A stretch of 64,000 nucleotides of DNA. It comes from Solen grandis (Eukaryota; Mollusca; Bivalvia; Adapedonta; Solenidae). Below, in pieces: positions 43,400-53,960 of the stretch. Below the pieces are notes generated by a model that ran no database searches, had not been told where the DNA came from, and worked only from the letters and a program-made list of their open reading frames with translations. The translations under genes and the position numbers were made by a program. Each line of letters opens with the position of its first letter. Within the stretch, counting starts at the first letter, position 1. The stretch is taken from NCBI GenBank assembly GCA_021229015.1, contig CM037788.1:37410024-37474023 (forward strand). Reading direction: 5' to 3'.

Positions 43400-44625
43400 T
43401 TTAAGGGCTCTATATCTTTGTGAAAATTCTATCTCATTATTCGGATGGCTTGTGGACCTCTAATCACAGTTTTCCCCACTCTTTAGAAAGTTGATTTGGA
43501 TTTTTCTACATGAGTCATGGGGGAAAAAAATTTGGTCTCCAGTCAAATTTAAAAAAATTTAAAAAAAAAAACAATGTTGGGCTTTAGAGGCCATTTTTTA
43601 AAAGCCCAATCTTAAAAAATTTTTTGGTAAGTGTTTTTTTCAAAATATTTTTAATTAAAAGATTGGATCCGTGGGGTAAAGAAAAGGTTTTTGGTCAAAT
43701 CTTGGAAAGTTTTAAAAACCTTGTGGTCACACTAAAGGCCAATTTTTTTGCCCAACCAAAAGGAATTTGGTCAAAGTTTGTCTACATGATATCTCAAATG
43801 ATTAAAATTTGGGTCTTAGGGGAAAAAATCTGTCTCAGCAAAAATCTTTGAAAAACCTTGAACATCAAAGCTCTTTTTGGCCCAAACGCAGAAATTGGCG
43901 GTTTTTTCTTCTTTACAAAAAATTGAAAGAAATTTTGGTTAGGGGGGTCAAAAACTGGTCACTGGGAAATTTTAAAAAAAACCTTTTTAAAACACAAAAA
44001 AGGCCACTTTTTGGGCCCCAAAACCTAAAAAAGGGTCAAATTTTTATCTACAAAAAATTCAAAAATTTTTTGAAAAAGGTCACGGGGGGCCAAAAAGTGG
44101 TCACCGGGCAAATTTTAGAAAAAAAAAACTGTTGATTAGGGGGGACATTTTTGGCCAAACCCCCCAGTCCTTGGCAAAATGTTTTTTTTTTTTTTTTTTT
44201 TTAAAAAAATATCTGGTGAGTTAAAAAACTGGACACATGAAAAAAAAGTAGGTCCCAAAGTAAATCTTAAAGTATCGAAAACTTTTTTAAGGCGGCATTT
44301 TTGGCTAATCTTCGGGGACTTTGTCTTAAAGTTTGTCTACATAAATATTGCTGAGTTCAAAAGGGGTTACTTGGGGAAAAAATGTAGTCACCGGGAAAAT
44401 TTTTTAAAAAATTTTGTGAACCTGTTGACCCCCACTTTTTGACCTAACCCATTAATGGTCAGAATGTTTTCTCTGAAGCTTAAAAAGTTCAAAACTGTTT
44501 TAAGCGTCAAAATTGGCCAAAAGGGGCAAATCTTAAAAAAAAGCATTCAAAACTTTAGAAGCCAATTTTTGGAATCAGCCATCACACAATCTTACATAGG
44601 TGAGCGACACAATGCCTCCCTCTTG
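43400..44625 (+). mobile_element. Decayed or miscalled GCTCACC-family element
   Basis: 'gtttgtctacatgatatctc' at about 43777 and repeated 'aggcca', 'ggtca' and 'cttg' spacing match the ~145-bp core of 34321-35360. The 3' end 'ataggtgagcgac...cctccctcttgttttta' is at 44597-44630. Between these the sequence is dominated by runs of A, T and G at places where the good copy has mixed sequence. Confidence 0.6.
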
Positions 44626-44630
44626 TTTTT

Positions 44631-45129
44631 ATTGTCCTTTCTTCTATGGAACCTCAGGGGGGGGGGGAATTTAGAAAATTAAATTTTAAAAGTATAAGGG
44701 GAATTGGAAACATGAAGGGGAAAAAGGGTGTCCATTTTCTATAAGCAAGCTCTTGTTTCGTACTAAAATACTCTTTTAATATGTCCAATGTTGGTTATTT
44801 CACCACCATAAAGAAGTAAACTGTTTTTTGTCTGTTAGGGGGGTATGATTAAATAACATACAGTGTACACTGTGATATACTTTAACTTCTGGACCACTGT
44901 CCTGTTCCTCCTTTTCAGTGGTCCAATGCTTTAATGAATAGCAATGATTGAAAAGGTTTCTTTATTTATTTTGGTCACAAGAATTTTGTCATGGGGGGCT
45001 GACATGATCATTAGACATCAGATATTCACAACTTGAAAAAATTTGCTGACAAAGAACCCAAAAAGAAGTGATGAACCAAAAGGAAAAAGCAAGAATTAAA
45101 CGGAGTTCCTATCCAATTCTCCCAAATAG
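44631..45129. other. No recognised feature
   Basis: Contains long homopolymers (for example G runs at about 44656) and no coding signal. Confidence 0.4.
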
Positions 45130-46340
45130 GAAGGTTATTTAAAAATATTTTTTTTGGGCTCTTTGGGGAAATGAAAAAAAAATCTTGCATATTCGTGTAA
45201 TATTATTTGTGTGTTGTAAGATCCAAATACATTAAAAATTTTTTTGATTGTAAGGATCCATGGTACATTAATTTTGTGTGATTGAAGGATCCTGGACATT
45301 AAATTTGTGTGATTGAAGGATCCTGTAAATAAATATTTTGTGATTGAAGGATCCAGGTACATTAATATTTGTGTGTTCTAAGGATCCGTTGTACATTGAT
45401 ATTTTGTGCGATTTAAGGGCCCTAATATTGACATTTTTTATGATTGAAGGACCCAAGGTAATTTTAAATTTTTTGTGATTGTAAGGATCCATGTCATTAA
45501 TATTTGTGTTTGTAAGGGCCCCCTGATTCATTAAAATTGTGTGATTTTAACGACCAATGTTCATTGGTATTTGTGTGGGTTTAAGGTTTTGGACATTTTA
45601 AATTTGTTGATTTTAAGGGGCCAAAGGACATTAATATTTTTTTGTTTTAAGTCCTGTACATTAATATTTTTTTTGGGTTGTAAGGGGCCAAGTACTTAAA
45701 TTTGTGTGATTGAAGACCTGGGGCATTAAATTTGGTGATTGTAAAAGGGGCCTGATTATTAAATTTTTTGATTCTAACGACCAATGATACATTGGTATTT
45801 GTGTGGTTGTAAGGTTTCATGGTACATTAATATTTGTGTGATTCTAAGGATCCGTGGTACATTGATATTTTTGTGCGATTGTAAGGGCCTATGATATATT
45901 GACATTTTTATGATTGTAAGGACCCAAGGTACATTAATATTTGTGTGATTGTAAGGATCCATGGTACATTAATATTTGTGTGATTCTAAGGGTCCATTTA
46001 CATGTACATTAATATTTGTGTGATTGGAAGGACCCATAATTGTGTGATTGTAAGGACACAAGGTACATTAATATTTGTGTGATAAGAAGGGTCAGTGGTT
46101 CATTAATATTTGTGTAACTGTAAGGACCCATGATATATTGATATTTGTATGATTGTAAGGACCCAAGGTACATTAATATTTGTGTGATTGTAAGGACCAA
46201 TGGTACATTAATATTTGTGTGATTGTAAGGGCCCATATTTGTGTGATTGTAAGGACCCAATGTACATTAATATTTGTGTGATTGGAAGGACCAATGTTAA
46301 AATCTGGGGGTTACGTTCATTAAGGATTTGTGTGATTGAA
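45130..46340. repeat. Minisatellite of ~37-40 bp units
   Basis: About 30 units of 'tgtgattgtaaggaccca', 'ggtacattaatattt' and variants, with 'ggatcc' in many. Units from about 45780 on are regular; those before are shortened at homopolymers and single bases. Minus-strand open frames here (for example 45268-45531, 46009-46260) are repeat translations. Confidence 0.9.
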
Positions 46341-46591
46341 ACATTAATCTTCTTTATGTTGTAAGGTAATCTGGGGATGGTTCCCCTACCCTGTTGACCT
46401 ATAACGGGGATAATAACTATTGATACCCATATAAGGGTCTAAAAAAACAACAAAAACATTATTTTTATTTCCAAATAAAGTTCCATTTTTATGTCGTTTT
46501 TTCTCTTAAGGCACTGAGCCGCCCTTGAGTTAAAAACATCTCTTCAAATTGCAAATTTTTGTTAATGATTGTGAAACAATGCCGTTGTTTT
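46341..46591. other. No recognised feature
   Basis: AT-rich; no repeat or gene identified. Confidence 0.4.
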
Positions 46592-46655
46592 TAGCTTACC
46601 TGATTACAATGCCTTAAAGATAAGCTATTATAATCACCTTTTGTCTGTCAGCGCT
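46592..46655 (+). mobile_element. 5' end fragment of the GCTCACC family
   Basis: 'ttttagcttacctgattaca', loop, 'taagctattataatcacctt' and 'ttgtctgtcagcgctg' correspond to the 5' hairpin and leader at 57698-57760. Nothing of the core follows. Confidence 0.65.
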
Positions 46656-46663
46656 GTTATGTT

Positions 46664-46838
46664 CCATTATATATATATATATATATATATATATACAAAA
46701 AAAACACAAAAAAAAAACTGGGTTTCTTTTTTCCCCCCGTTTTCGTTACGAAGGCCATAGCAGCACCTTTGTTTGAAATCGGCTTACATAACCGTTCAAA
46801 GCAAACTTATTCTTCACATAACCGTGGCTAAAAATGAG

Positions 46839-46894
<56 letters not shown>
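46664..46894. repeat. AT and GA microsatellites
   Basis: (AT)n at 46664-46695, then (TA)n at 46838-46860 running into (GA)n at 46861-46894. They account for the Leu/Ser- and Ile/Tyr-rich open frame on the minus strand. Confidence 0.9.
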
Positions 46895-46898
<4 letters not shown>

Positions 46899-47089
46899 GA
46901 CAGAAAAAGAACGATTTTATTGACTGAAAATGTTTGACAAACGGTATATAATCTCTCTCTGTATCCTTTGCTGAATAAAAGAATTTTTTTATTACTACAG
47001 CAAAGTATATTTACAGGCATATTCATGTTAATATCAAGAACTTGTATGCTTTTAATTCATGAAGAAAATAGATTAACAAAAAAATGTAA

Positions 47090-47225
47090 TTCTTTTATTC
47101 ATTTCTTTGAATTATTTTACCTGAAAATTGTGTTTATTTCAATATGATTGAAAACAAAATGTATTTTTTTATTCATTTCTTTGAATTATTTTACCTGAAA
47201 ATTGTGTTTATTTCAATATGAGGGT
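47090..47225. repeat. Tandem duplication of ~75 bp
   Basis: 'tattcatttctttgaatt', 'attttacctgaaaattgtg' and 'tttatttcaatatga' occur at about 47096 and again at about 47171. Confidence 0.9.
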
Positions 47226-48234
47226 AAAATGTGATGAATATATTATGCACAACAAAATAAAACACAGTTAAACAAAAGTTGCGCATCTCTGCTACCCATT
47301 TCTTTGATGAAGTTCACCGCTGATCACCAAATGTTTCATTATGCACAGTCATATATTTGTTAAATGAACTTACATCTTGATTGTCCTTTTATTTTTGTTA
47401 CTGTAAACTACTCAATAATAAAGTCATTTATATGAGGCCGGCTTAGTCTAACAGGACTCTTAAACACTACCCTGGTCTCACTTAGGTAAGTCTTAAAGCA
47501 TTGCTGAATATCATCTCCTGAGGAAAGATTCTTACAGTAATTATGTCAATGTTAAACGCCATTTTCATAAACGTTGACTCATATCGCTTAAGTAATCCTT
47601 CCATCATTAAATTATAATCATGGTCCCCTTTAAATGCTTAAAAGACTTCAATGCAGATGAAAGCATTCTATTGGCTATTGCAGGTTTTTTAGCTCAAAGT
47701 TTATAAGACTTGCATTTACTATAGATTTTACACTGAACTTGCTAAACTCGGATGCTTCTTTGAGTTAGAGAAAAAATCCCGTTTACAGAGGAATAATATG
47801 GAAAACTTAAAATTTTGTTCGTTTTTAAAAGTTAAAAAAATAATGAAAACATGCTTTAAAATTGTTTAGCTGCCATGCTAACTTGCGAATTTCGTATTAA
47901 ATCTCGTACTCACTAATTTTGAAAAATGAATAATATGTCCTTTATATAAAATATTGCCATCATATGCCATTAACATACATAGCTGTATTTCGGAGTATAA
48001 TAAAATCAAGCAAACGAAATATATATGTTTATCGTTTAATTGATGTGGATTTTTTCAGAATGGCCACGTAAGATGAAAAAAATGAAATGATACATAAATG
48101 ATTTCGCAAAGTAAGAAATAATGAAAAGAAGTTAAAATAACGTGTTTCATCAAGATTATACATAATACATTCCTGATCTTCCCTGTGAAACAATGCTTAC
48201 AAGTACAAGTGTATATGTATGTACATATGTAGCT
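47226..48234. other. 3' flank of the aminopeptidase gene, nothing recognised
   Basis: AT-rich with no coding signature. The minus-strand frame at 48055-48453 is partly a translation of the CT repeats. Confidence 0.45.
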
Positions 48235-48235
48235 T

Positions 48236-48269
<34 letters not shown>

Positions 48270-48464
48270 TAAAACTAAGCACAGACAACATATGTAGCTG
48301 AACTCTCTCTCTCTCTCTTACAATTACATGTACATTGTTCCTATTTATGCTATTAAAACTAAGCACAGACAACATATGTAGCTGAACTCTCTCTCTCTCT
48401 CTTACAATTACATGTACATTGTTCCTTTTTGTAAAACTAAGCACAGACAACATATGTAGCTGAA

Positions 48465-48496
<32 letters not shown>

Positions 48497-48557
48497 TACA
48501 TGTACATTGTTCCTATTTATGCGGTAAAACTAAGCACAGACAACATATGTAGCTGAA

Positions 48558-48589
<32 letters not shown>

Positions 48590-48722
48590 TACATGTACAT
48601 TGTTCCTATTTATGCGGTAAAACTAAGCACAGACAACATATGTAGCTGAACTCACTCTCTCTCTCTCTCTCTTACAATTACATGTACATTGTTCCTATTT
48701 ATGCGGTAAAACTAAGCACAGA
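48235..48722. repeat. VNTR with internal variable (CT)n
   Basis: Five to six units of about 80-95 bp: 'aaactaagcacagacaacat', 'atgtagctgaa', (CT) of differing length, 'ttacaattacatgtacattg', 'ttcctatttatgc'. Anchors 'acatatgtagct' at about 48288, 48371, 48449, 48542, 48638. Unit length differs mainly in the CT tract. It ends 40 bp below the stop codon of the aminopeptidase. Confidence 0.92.
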
Positions 48723-48762
48723 CATTAAAATCTGGGGAACAAATAAGAAGAGGAAGGGCAGA

Positions 48763-48888
48763 CTAATCTGCAAAAATGCTTTCTAGTTTTGCAGTTATTT
48801 CTATATTGGCTCTTGTCTGTTCAATAGCCATATCGAAAGCTATTTGCCCTGTTCCCAAGTCGTCTTTTTCACTTATGAAGCGCTCCAG
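48763..48888 (-). CDS. M1 aminopeptidase, last exon
   Basis: 42 codons including the stop (TAG, 48763-48765). The frame reads LERFISEKDDLGTGQIAFDM then AIEQTRANIEITAKLESIF. This is the end of the ERAP1_C-like helical domain of aminopeptidase N-type enzymes (L..F.......G....A.E....NI.W). The usual final W-L pair is absent. The acceptor is ttttttttcacag (above 48888), in phase 0. The enzymes remove N-terminal residues from peptides, usually at the cell surface or in the secretory pathway. Confidence 0.82.
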   Translation of the reverse strand: MERFISEKDDLGTGQIAFDMAIEQTRANIEITAKLESIFAD

Positions 48889-49264
48889 CTGTGAAAAAAA
48901 AATAGTACATATATATGTCAGAAATTGCTTATAATCAGTGAAATTACTAGGGTTCCAGGAATGATTAAAACCTTGACTTGCTAGTTAAAGTAGATGATAG
49001 AGATGGAAAACGTATTTTAAAAGCATTATCTTTTGCTCTTTTTTAACCGATAATTAGAAGCAGTAGTACTTAAACTACCTTTCAGCTGAGTGCCAAGCAA
49101 GAGAGCTATACATGTACCAGTACGCTTTGTTCAGCCAAGAAACGAAAACATGAATTTCATTTTCGCGGCGGAATCTCTTACTACTCAACCCCCCTGACAT
49201 TGACCATACTCTGCTTTTTTATGGGCCCTCAGATATATAGACATCAGTTTGTACAAATAATTAC
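48889..49264 (-). other. Intron of the aminopeptidase gene
   Basis: AT-rich. The donor beside 49265 reads ATC|gtaatt. No repeat recognised. Confidence 0.6.
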
Positions 49265-49342
49265 GATCTCAGCTCGCTTTGTGTATTAAAAGGTGAGTGA
49301 TGGTCTTGATTAATTGAAAACAGGTTCAATCCATGCCCATAC
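49265..49342 (-). CDS. M1 aminopeptidase, penultimate exon, with inconsistent phases
   Basis: Frame: YGHGLNLFSI, then HHSPFNTQSELR. 'YG.G...' and 'FNT..EL' are conserved near the end of the ERAP1_C-like domain, just before the L..F of the last exon. The acceptor is gttttcag (above 49342). As called (78 bp) it needs one more base at each end: the exon before ends one base into a codon, while this one supplies only one base before TAT, and its last two bases (TC) lack the third base expected before the phase-0 last exon. With an extra G at each boundary the protein would read through with the family's usual spacing. Using gtgtag as donor of the previous exon would fix only the first. Confidence 0.65.
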
Positions 49343-50242
49343 CTGAAAACAAAAAAAAAAAAAGAGGAAATGATGTTATTTTCGCACTTTGTTGGGGTAG
49401 CATGTAGAATGTGTGCATTCCTGCGTCTATATTAAACAGTATATGTAAACATTCTTCATGCGTAGGAATCCTTTACAAAATAAAAAAAAAGGGAAATAAG
49501 GTTACTGTCATAACGTAATTTACTGAATGATCTGCATATTTTTATTCCTACGTCAGAAGAGGGATGATGGTCCAAAATTATCAGGACTTGGACTGATATC
49601 AAAACTCAATGAAATACACATATCAGAAAAGAAGAAATTATACTGTTCAATACTTTGTGCTTGGTGTTTGAAAATTTCATGGCTGAAAAACAAACAATAA
49701 TAAAATATATATATATATATAAAGTATAGCCGTAATGTATTGTTTTTATTATTTCTGTTGATCTCGGTAAAAGCTTTTAAGTAAATAAAAATCAAAATAT
49801 GCGAAAATACGACAATTTATGAAAACCAAGAAATACGTTTTCGTTCATATCTATCAGTCAATTTATTGGTAACAGAATTTGTTCTTGTCACAAGCATCCT
49901 ATCCTGAAATCATTCAATAACTTTTAACTCCCACACTCTGTATGTGATTAAATACAATATGCGTATTCATCCCTTCAAAAAATTAGTTATAATAACAGAA
50001 AGCTCTGCTAATAAACCCTAGCTCCTCTATGAAGATGAGTATGGCTTATACTGACCTACCAAACTCCACGCAGTAGTTACCTCCCCCATACAGTTGTAGT
50101 TTTGATTGCAAGGGTGGTGTTTGCTGACCTACATATATCATTTTATATTCCTGTCACGAGTGTAATGCTTTAGTAAAGTATATATTTCAACAAAAGTTCC
50201 CACTTTCTCACTCATATTGCTTAGCTTAAAATCTACACATAC
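49343..50242 (-). other. Intron of the aminopeptidase gene
   Basis: AT-rich. It contains the inverted 'gcagtagttacctccc' motif (about 50068) also seen near 31690. A (TA)n tract lies at 49706-49722. Confidence 0.55.
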
Positions 50243-50370
50243 GCATTGAAAATATAGTCCAGTTTTCCATAAGGAAGGTCCAGGCCATCAGCCGTCCTAC
50301 GGGTGTCAAAGCAATCTGCTCCACCATGTACAGCCGGTCCGTAACGGAAAAGTCTTCCGTAAACAGCGCA
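50243..50370 (-). CDS. M1 aminopeptidase, ERAP1_C-like exon
   Basis: 128 bp; frame SALFTEDFSVTDRLYMVEQI then ALTPVGRLMAWTFLMENW. The 'P.G..LAW.F...NW' signature is typical of the C-terminal domain of aminopeptidase N relatives (here LMAWTF). The acceptor is cttctgaaaag (above 50370), its first base completing the TC left by the exon at 51403-51570. The donor is TCAATGC|gtatgt, leaving one base. Confidence 0.85.
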
Positions 50371-50469
50371 CTTTTCAGAAGACTTAAAAGTTAAAATAAA
50401 AGCAATGTTCCAAATTTAAGTCGACAAATTTATTTGATAAGAAAGGAAAAAGACAATCATTTCATTTGT

Positions 50470-50607
50470 TTTTAGCTCACCTGGCACGAAGTTACCTGAT
50501 TTTACATAGGCTAATATGGGATATAGGAAAAAACCTGAAAAAAAAATTCTCCTCAGAAACCTAATGATACCAGGTGAGCGACCAAGGGCCATTATGGCCC
50601 TCTTGTT
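50470..50607 (+). mobile_element. Minimal GCTCACC-family element (138 bp)
   Basis: The 5' end 'ttttagctcacctgg' and the 3' end 'ccaggtgagcgaccaa' plus hairpin 'gggccattatggccc' and tcttgtt are present with only ~80 bp between and no tandem core. It lies in the intron between 50370 and 51403. Confidence 0.8.
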
Positions 50608-51402
50608 CACGTAGTATCTCGCTAATGATACGATAAAATCTATATAACAAATATCACGTGATCATTTTTATGTATGATAAGTACATAAGATGTAAACACA
50701 ATTTGGCTATGTAGAAAGAGAAACGAGGACGAGGACTGTACGTAGAAATATTTAAAGTTAATAAATGTGATTAAATACATGTAAAATATATTCTCAAAGT
50801 AAATTTAACTCATTTGAACACTTTTAATGAAAAAAAAACACTTCCTTAATTAATTTTCTACCTTATGAAGTTTATTTCCCTGCTATATCTAAAAGCTCAT
50901 TAGATATGAACACAGACGGTCTAAGATTGTTAATTTGTTGGACAAATACAAATAAAGTGATAAATATCCTTCATATTGCTAGTGTAGTCCTGCAAAGACC
51001 ATTTATTTCATCTCGCAGAAACAACACAATAGCGGCATGTCCTCACAATGGCGATAGGCAGGGGCTGTCAATGATTTTCGGTGAGAAATAATTACGTACA
51101 GATTGAGACAAATCATACATAAACCGGCCATTATTAAAAGTACAGCCTCAATTGCATTTTTACTCACACCAGTGGAAAAATGCCATTAAAATGTTGAAAG
51201 TGATACTGGTTTTGTTTAAGCACAAATACATGATAAGACTTAGAATCAAATGGAGATCTGGAATTGAAAAAAAACAAAAAAACAAGTACTATGTTAAATC
51301 GAAATAGGAACCTTCCATAAGACTTTTTTTTTCTAAAAATGCATGTGTTGAATAGTAAACGAGACGTGACGTTATGGAGGTAAGAGAAAGTTGTTCCATT
51401 AC
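50608..51402 (-). other. Intron of the aminopeptidase gene
   Basis: AT-rich. A 61-codon plus-strand frame at 50906-51091 shows no family features. Nothing else recognised. Confidence 0.5.
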
Positions 51403-51570
51403 GATCTGAGAAGCCACGGTATCTGGGTGCAGCTGAGAGCGTCCAGAAGGTATGTCTTTTCCTGGGTGGAAGTGGCACGGACGTAAGCCTCAAATACGAA
51501 CTGCACGGCCTCCTCTCCCCCCACCGCCACACCCACACAGTAAACCGTACCCTTCAGGTTAGGGTCCAGT
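51403..51570 (-). CDS. M1 aminopeptidase, ERAP1_C-like exon
   Basis: 168 bp; frame LDPNLKGTVYCVGVAVGGEE then AVQFVFEAYVRATSTQEKTY then LLDALSCTQIPWLLR. The pattern 'P.LR..VY..G...G....W......Y....T..EK..LL.AL......WLL' is the core of the C-terminal domain of aminopeptidase N relatives; Phe stands where Trp is common. The acceptor is ctattgcag (above 51570). Its first base A completes AA from the exon at 52521-52631 (giving Lys), and the donor AGATC|gtaatgg leaves TC. All phases agree. Confidence 0.9.
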
Positions 51571-52520
51571 CTGCAATAGTAATAATTGAAGTAAAAGCAT
51601 TAAACATTTTCTTTCTCATAAAGCATTGCATGGTTCCAATGCTGTATTTTGGTTGCATGGATAGCATGCTAAGTATCAGGGTATAGAACTTTACATTGGT
51701 TGCATGGTTTACATACTTTACTGGCTCCACACTTAACATATGTTGAATGGTTTGAATGCTTTAGGCTACACGTTTACATACTTTAAATCGGCAGCATGAT
51801 TTACATACTTCATATTGGGGTTTATACTTTTTATTGACCGCGTGGATAGCAGCTGCATGGTTTGCATTCTTTATATTGGTTGCATGGTTTACGTACTTTT
51901 TATTGACCGCATGGATAGCAGCTGCATGGTTTGCATTCTTTATATTGGCTACATGGAAAACATATTCAGCTGCATAGTTTGCATAATTTACATACTTTAT
52001 ATTAACTGCATAATTTACATACTTTATATTAACTGCATAATTTACATACTTTATATTAACTGCATAATTTACATACTTTATATTAACTGCATAATTTACA
52101 TACTTTATATTAACTGCATAGTTTACATACTTTATATTAACTGCATAGTTAACATACTTTATATTAACTGTATAGTTTACATACTTTATATTAACTGCAT
52201 AGTTAACATACTTTATATTAACTGCATAGTTAACATATTTCATATTAACTGCATAGTTTATATACTTTATAATAACTGCATAGTTGCCTTGTGTATATAT
52301 GCTATAATAGTTACATGATTTACATACTTTATATTGGCTGCATGTTTTATATACATGTACTTTTTATTAGCTGCAAGGTTTACGTTTCATATTGGCTATA
52401 TGCTAAACCGGCTTGATATCATCTGTGTGTTTTTGATACACAATATTAGCAGCATGGTGAACATACCTTGTACCTAATCCAGGTGTTTCAAACCCGACTG
52501 TAGCTGCATGTTTTACTTAC
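51571..52520 (-). other. Intron of the aminopeptidase gene, largely minisatellite
   Basis: Holds the 27-bp minisatellite and its decayed flanks. A plus-strand motif 'tgcatggtttacatactt' recurs throughout. Confidence 0.7.
51640..52420. repeat. 27-bp minisatellite with decayed flanks
   Basis: Between about 51980 and 52280 some eleven near-identical 27-bp units ('aactgcataatttacata' + 'ctttatatt') occur. Either side has longer, diverged relatives ('gctgcatggtttgcattc', 'tttatattggttgcatgg'). Because 27 is a multiple of three and the unit lacks stops in some frames, open frames of 160 and 167 codons arise on the two strands; neither is a gene. Confidence 0.93.
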
Positions 52521-52631
52521 TTTACACTAGCTTTGCTTTCCATCCATTCCTTGAACTCCCTTGTAGCTTCATCTTTGCAAGCCTTTACTCCATAACGACA
52601 CGCCTCACGAGCGATCATGGCGTACCGGATA
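52521..52631 (-). CDS. M1 aminopeptidase, ERAP1_C-like exon
   Basis: 111 bp; frame IRYAMIAREACRYGVKACKD then EATREFKEWMESKASVK. 'L...I...AC..G...C...A...F..WM' is the conserved repeat helix pair of the domain. The acceptor is tgtattcag (above 52631), the first base T completing AC from the exon at 53890. The donor is GTAAA|gtaagt, leaving AA. Both phases agree with the neighbours. Confidence 0.9.
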
Positions 52632-53889
52632 CTGAATACATATATATGTAATAATAGTTACACATGCACTTGGTCCAAAATCAGGACCCAGCTACGATAA
52701 GTTAATGGTAAGAATTATTAGTTTTTTGTTTGTTTTTGTTGTTTTTTTACAAAGAATTAAAAAAAAAAGTCTGACAATGTTCCGGGGTTGTGTGATGGGC
52801 AAAAAATCAGATATGTTATAATGACAGGTTTCATTAAAATAATAAGGTATGTATGTATGCATTTTAGCAACATGCTTACTGGGAAGGTTTTAAATAGGCC
52901 ATTACTAATTATAATATAACATTTTATTTAACATTTGCTAACACTGAGTTAATTTTTCTCTAGAGGTATTTTTCAAACAAACTACTAAGTTTCGTTTGAG
53001 ACTTACTAATATATACGTGAATTGTCGTGAAAGACCAAAGGTATATTAAACAGAGATAATTAACTCCTGTAAAAACCAGTGCAAAATCTTATTTAGGTTT
53101 ACAGCATATCATTGAATATTGCAAACTATCAAACAAATATTGAAGAATCAATAGGGAAAATGTAATTTTAAAATAATCATTTCCAGTTTGATTTATTTTA
53201 AAAAAATCTTTTAAATTATGATTTAAATTCAATCAGTGTAGCAGACGACCAGCACATTTTACACAGTTGTCATCATGCAGGTACTTTTCTACTTTACATG
53301 AAACCTTACTTATTTTAATACATAATGTATCATCTTGATGGTAATGTAATGTTCTCTTGTAATATATAATTTACTTTTACATATCATCAATAGAAAAGGA
53401 GATATTTGAAAACACAAATTGGACAATTTGTTACGTTCATTTGAGAGATTTAGACTAGTTGCCAATCTCCGTTTAACCCTTTACTTCATATAGACTGATT
53501 TTGACATATTGTCAAATAGAGCTGTCCCAGATCAGACAGCTCCTATAGGAGTTGTCTGATCAGGGTCTCCTCTGTTTGTTTATACAATTTGTAGCTAAGA
53601 TTCGAAACTATCTACAGAGCTAAGAAAAAATCCACTGTTTCATATACCATTTAAAGTTCAGTTAATTGATATTCATTAAGTCATATATGTACATGAATAT
53701 CCATGAAGTAAAGGAAAAAATATTCTCAACTTTCTGAACATTTTGTTTTCCCTGTTAGACCTCGCAATTTATCTGTAGTAATTTAGAGACTACTTCCCTG
53801 TTAGACCACGCATTTAATCGATAGAAATTGAGAGGCTACTCGCCTGTTAGACCACGCATTTTATCTGTAGTAATTGAGAGGCTACTCAC
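52632..53889 (-). other. Intron of the aminopeptidase gene
   Basis: Contains the hairpin miniature element (53474-53714). At 53757-53888 three decayed ~58-bp repeats ('gttagacc.cgcattt.atc.gtag.aattgagaggctact') abut the next exon. Confidence 0.7.
53474..53714. repeat. Miniature element with internal hairpin, copy 2
   Basis: The ends 'aaccctttacttcatatag' and 'atgaagtaaagg' are inverted and resemble those at 37064-37300. Inside, 'gatcagacagctcctatagg' and its inverse 'ttgtctgatc' arm form a hairpin (about 53530-53561). The spacing of ends and hairpin is the same, but the stem sequence differs apart from gatcag/ctgatc. Confidence 0.75.
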
Positions 53890-53960
53890 GTGTTGTAGTG
53901 TGTTGGTTCTGTTTCGAAGGTAGCAAAGAAGGGGTTTGCTATCTTGTCCTTCATAAACCG
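53890..53960 (-). CDS. M1 aminopeptidase, ERAP1_C-like exon
   Basis: 71 bp; frame RFMKDKIANPFFATFETEPTHYNT (given here as RFMKDKIANPFFATF and ETEPTHYNT). It fits the segment 'F..Y....V.P.....' between conserved helices of the C-terminal domain. The acceptor is ctacttttag (above 53960), phase 0. The donor is AACAC|gtgagt, leaving AC for the T of the exon at 52521-52631. On its own it would be too short to identify; the phase and order with its neighbours identify it. Confidence 0.82.

Noticed and set aside
45268..46260. Minus-strand open frames rich in His, Asn and Ile
   Set aside because: Translations of the ~37-40-bp minisatellite.
48055..48453. 132-codon minus-strand open frame
   Set aside because: Its repeated ERERE and LSVLSF parts come from the CT repeats of the VNTR, and the remainder has no homology signature.
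50041..50110. Possible aminopeptidase exon reading YGGGNYCVEFG on the minus strand
   Set aside because: The same ggaggtaactactgcgt sequence occurs near 31690 outside any gene, so it is a dispersed repeat. The real exon with YGHG and FNT is at 49265-49342.
51761..52318. Long overlapping open frames on both strands (160 and 167 codons)
   Set aside because: Both are translations of a 27-bp minisatellite inside an intron.
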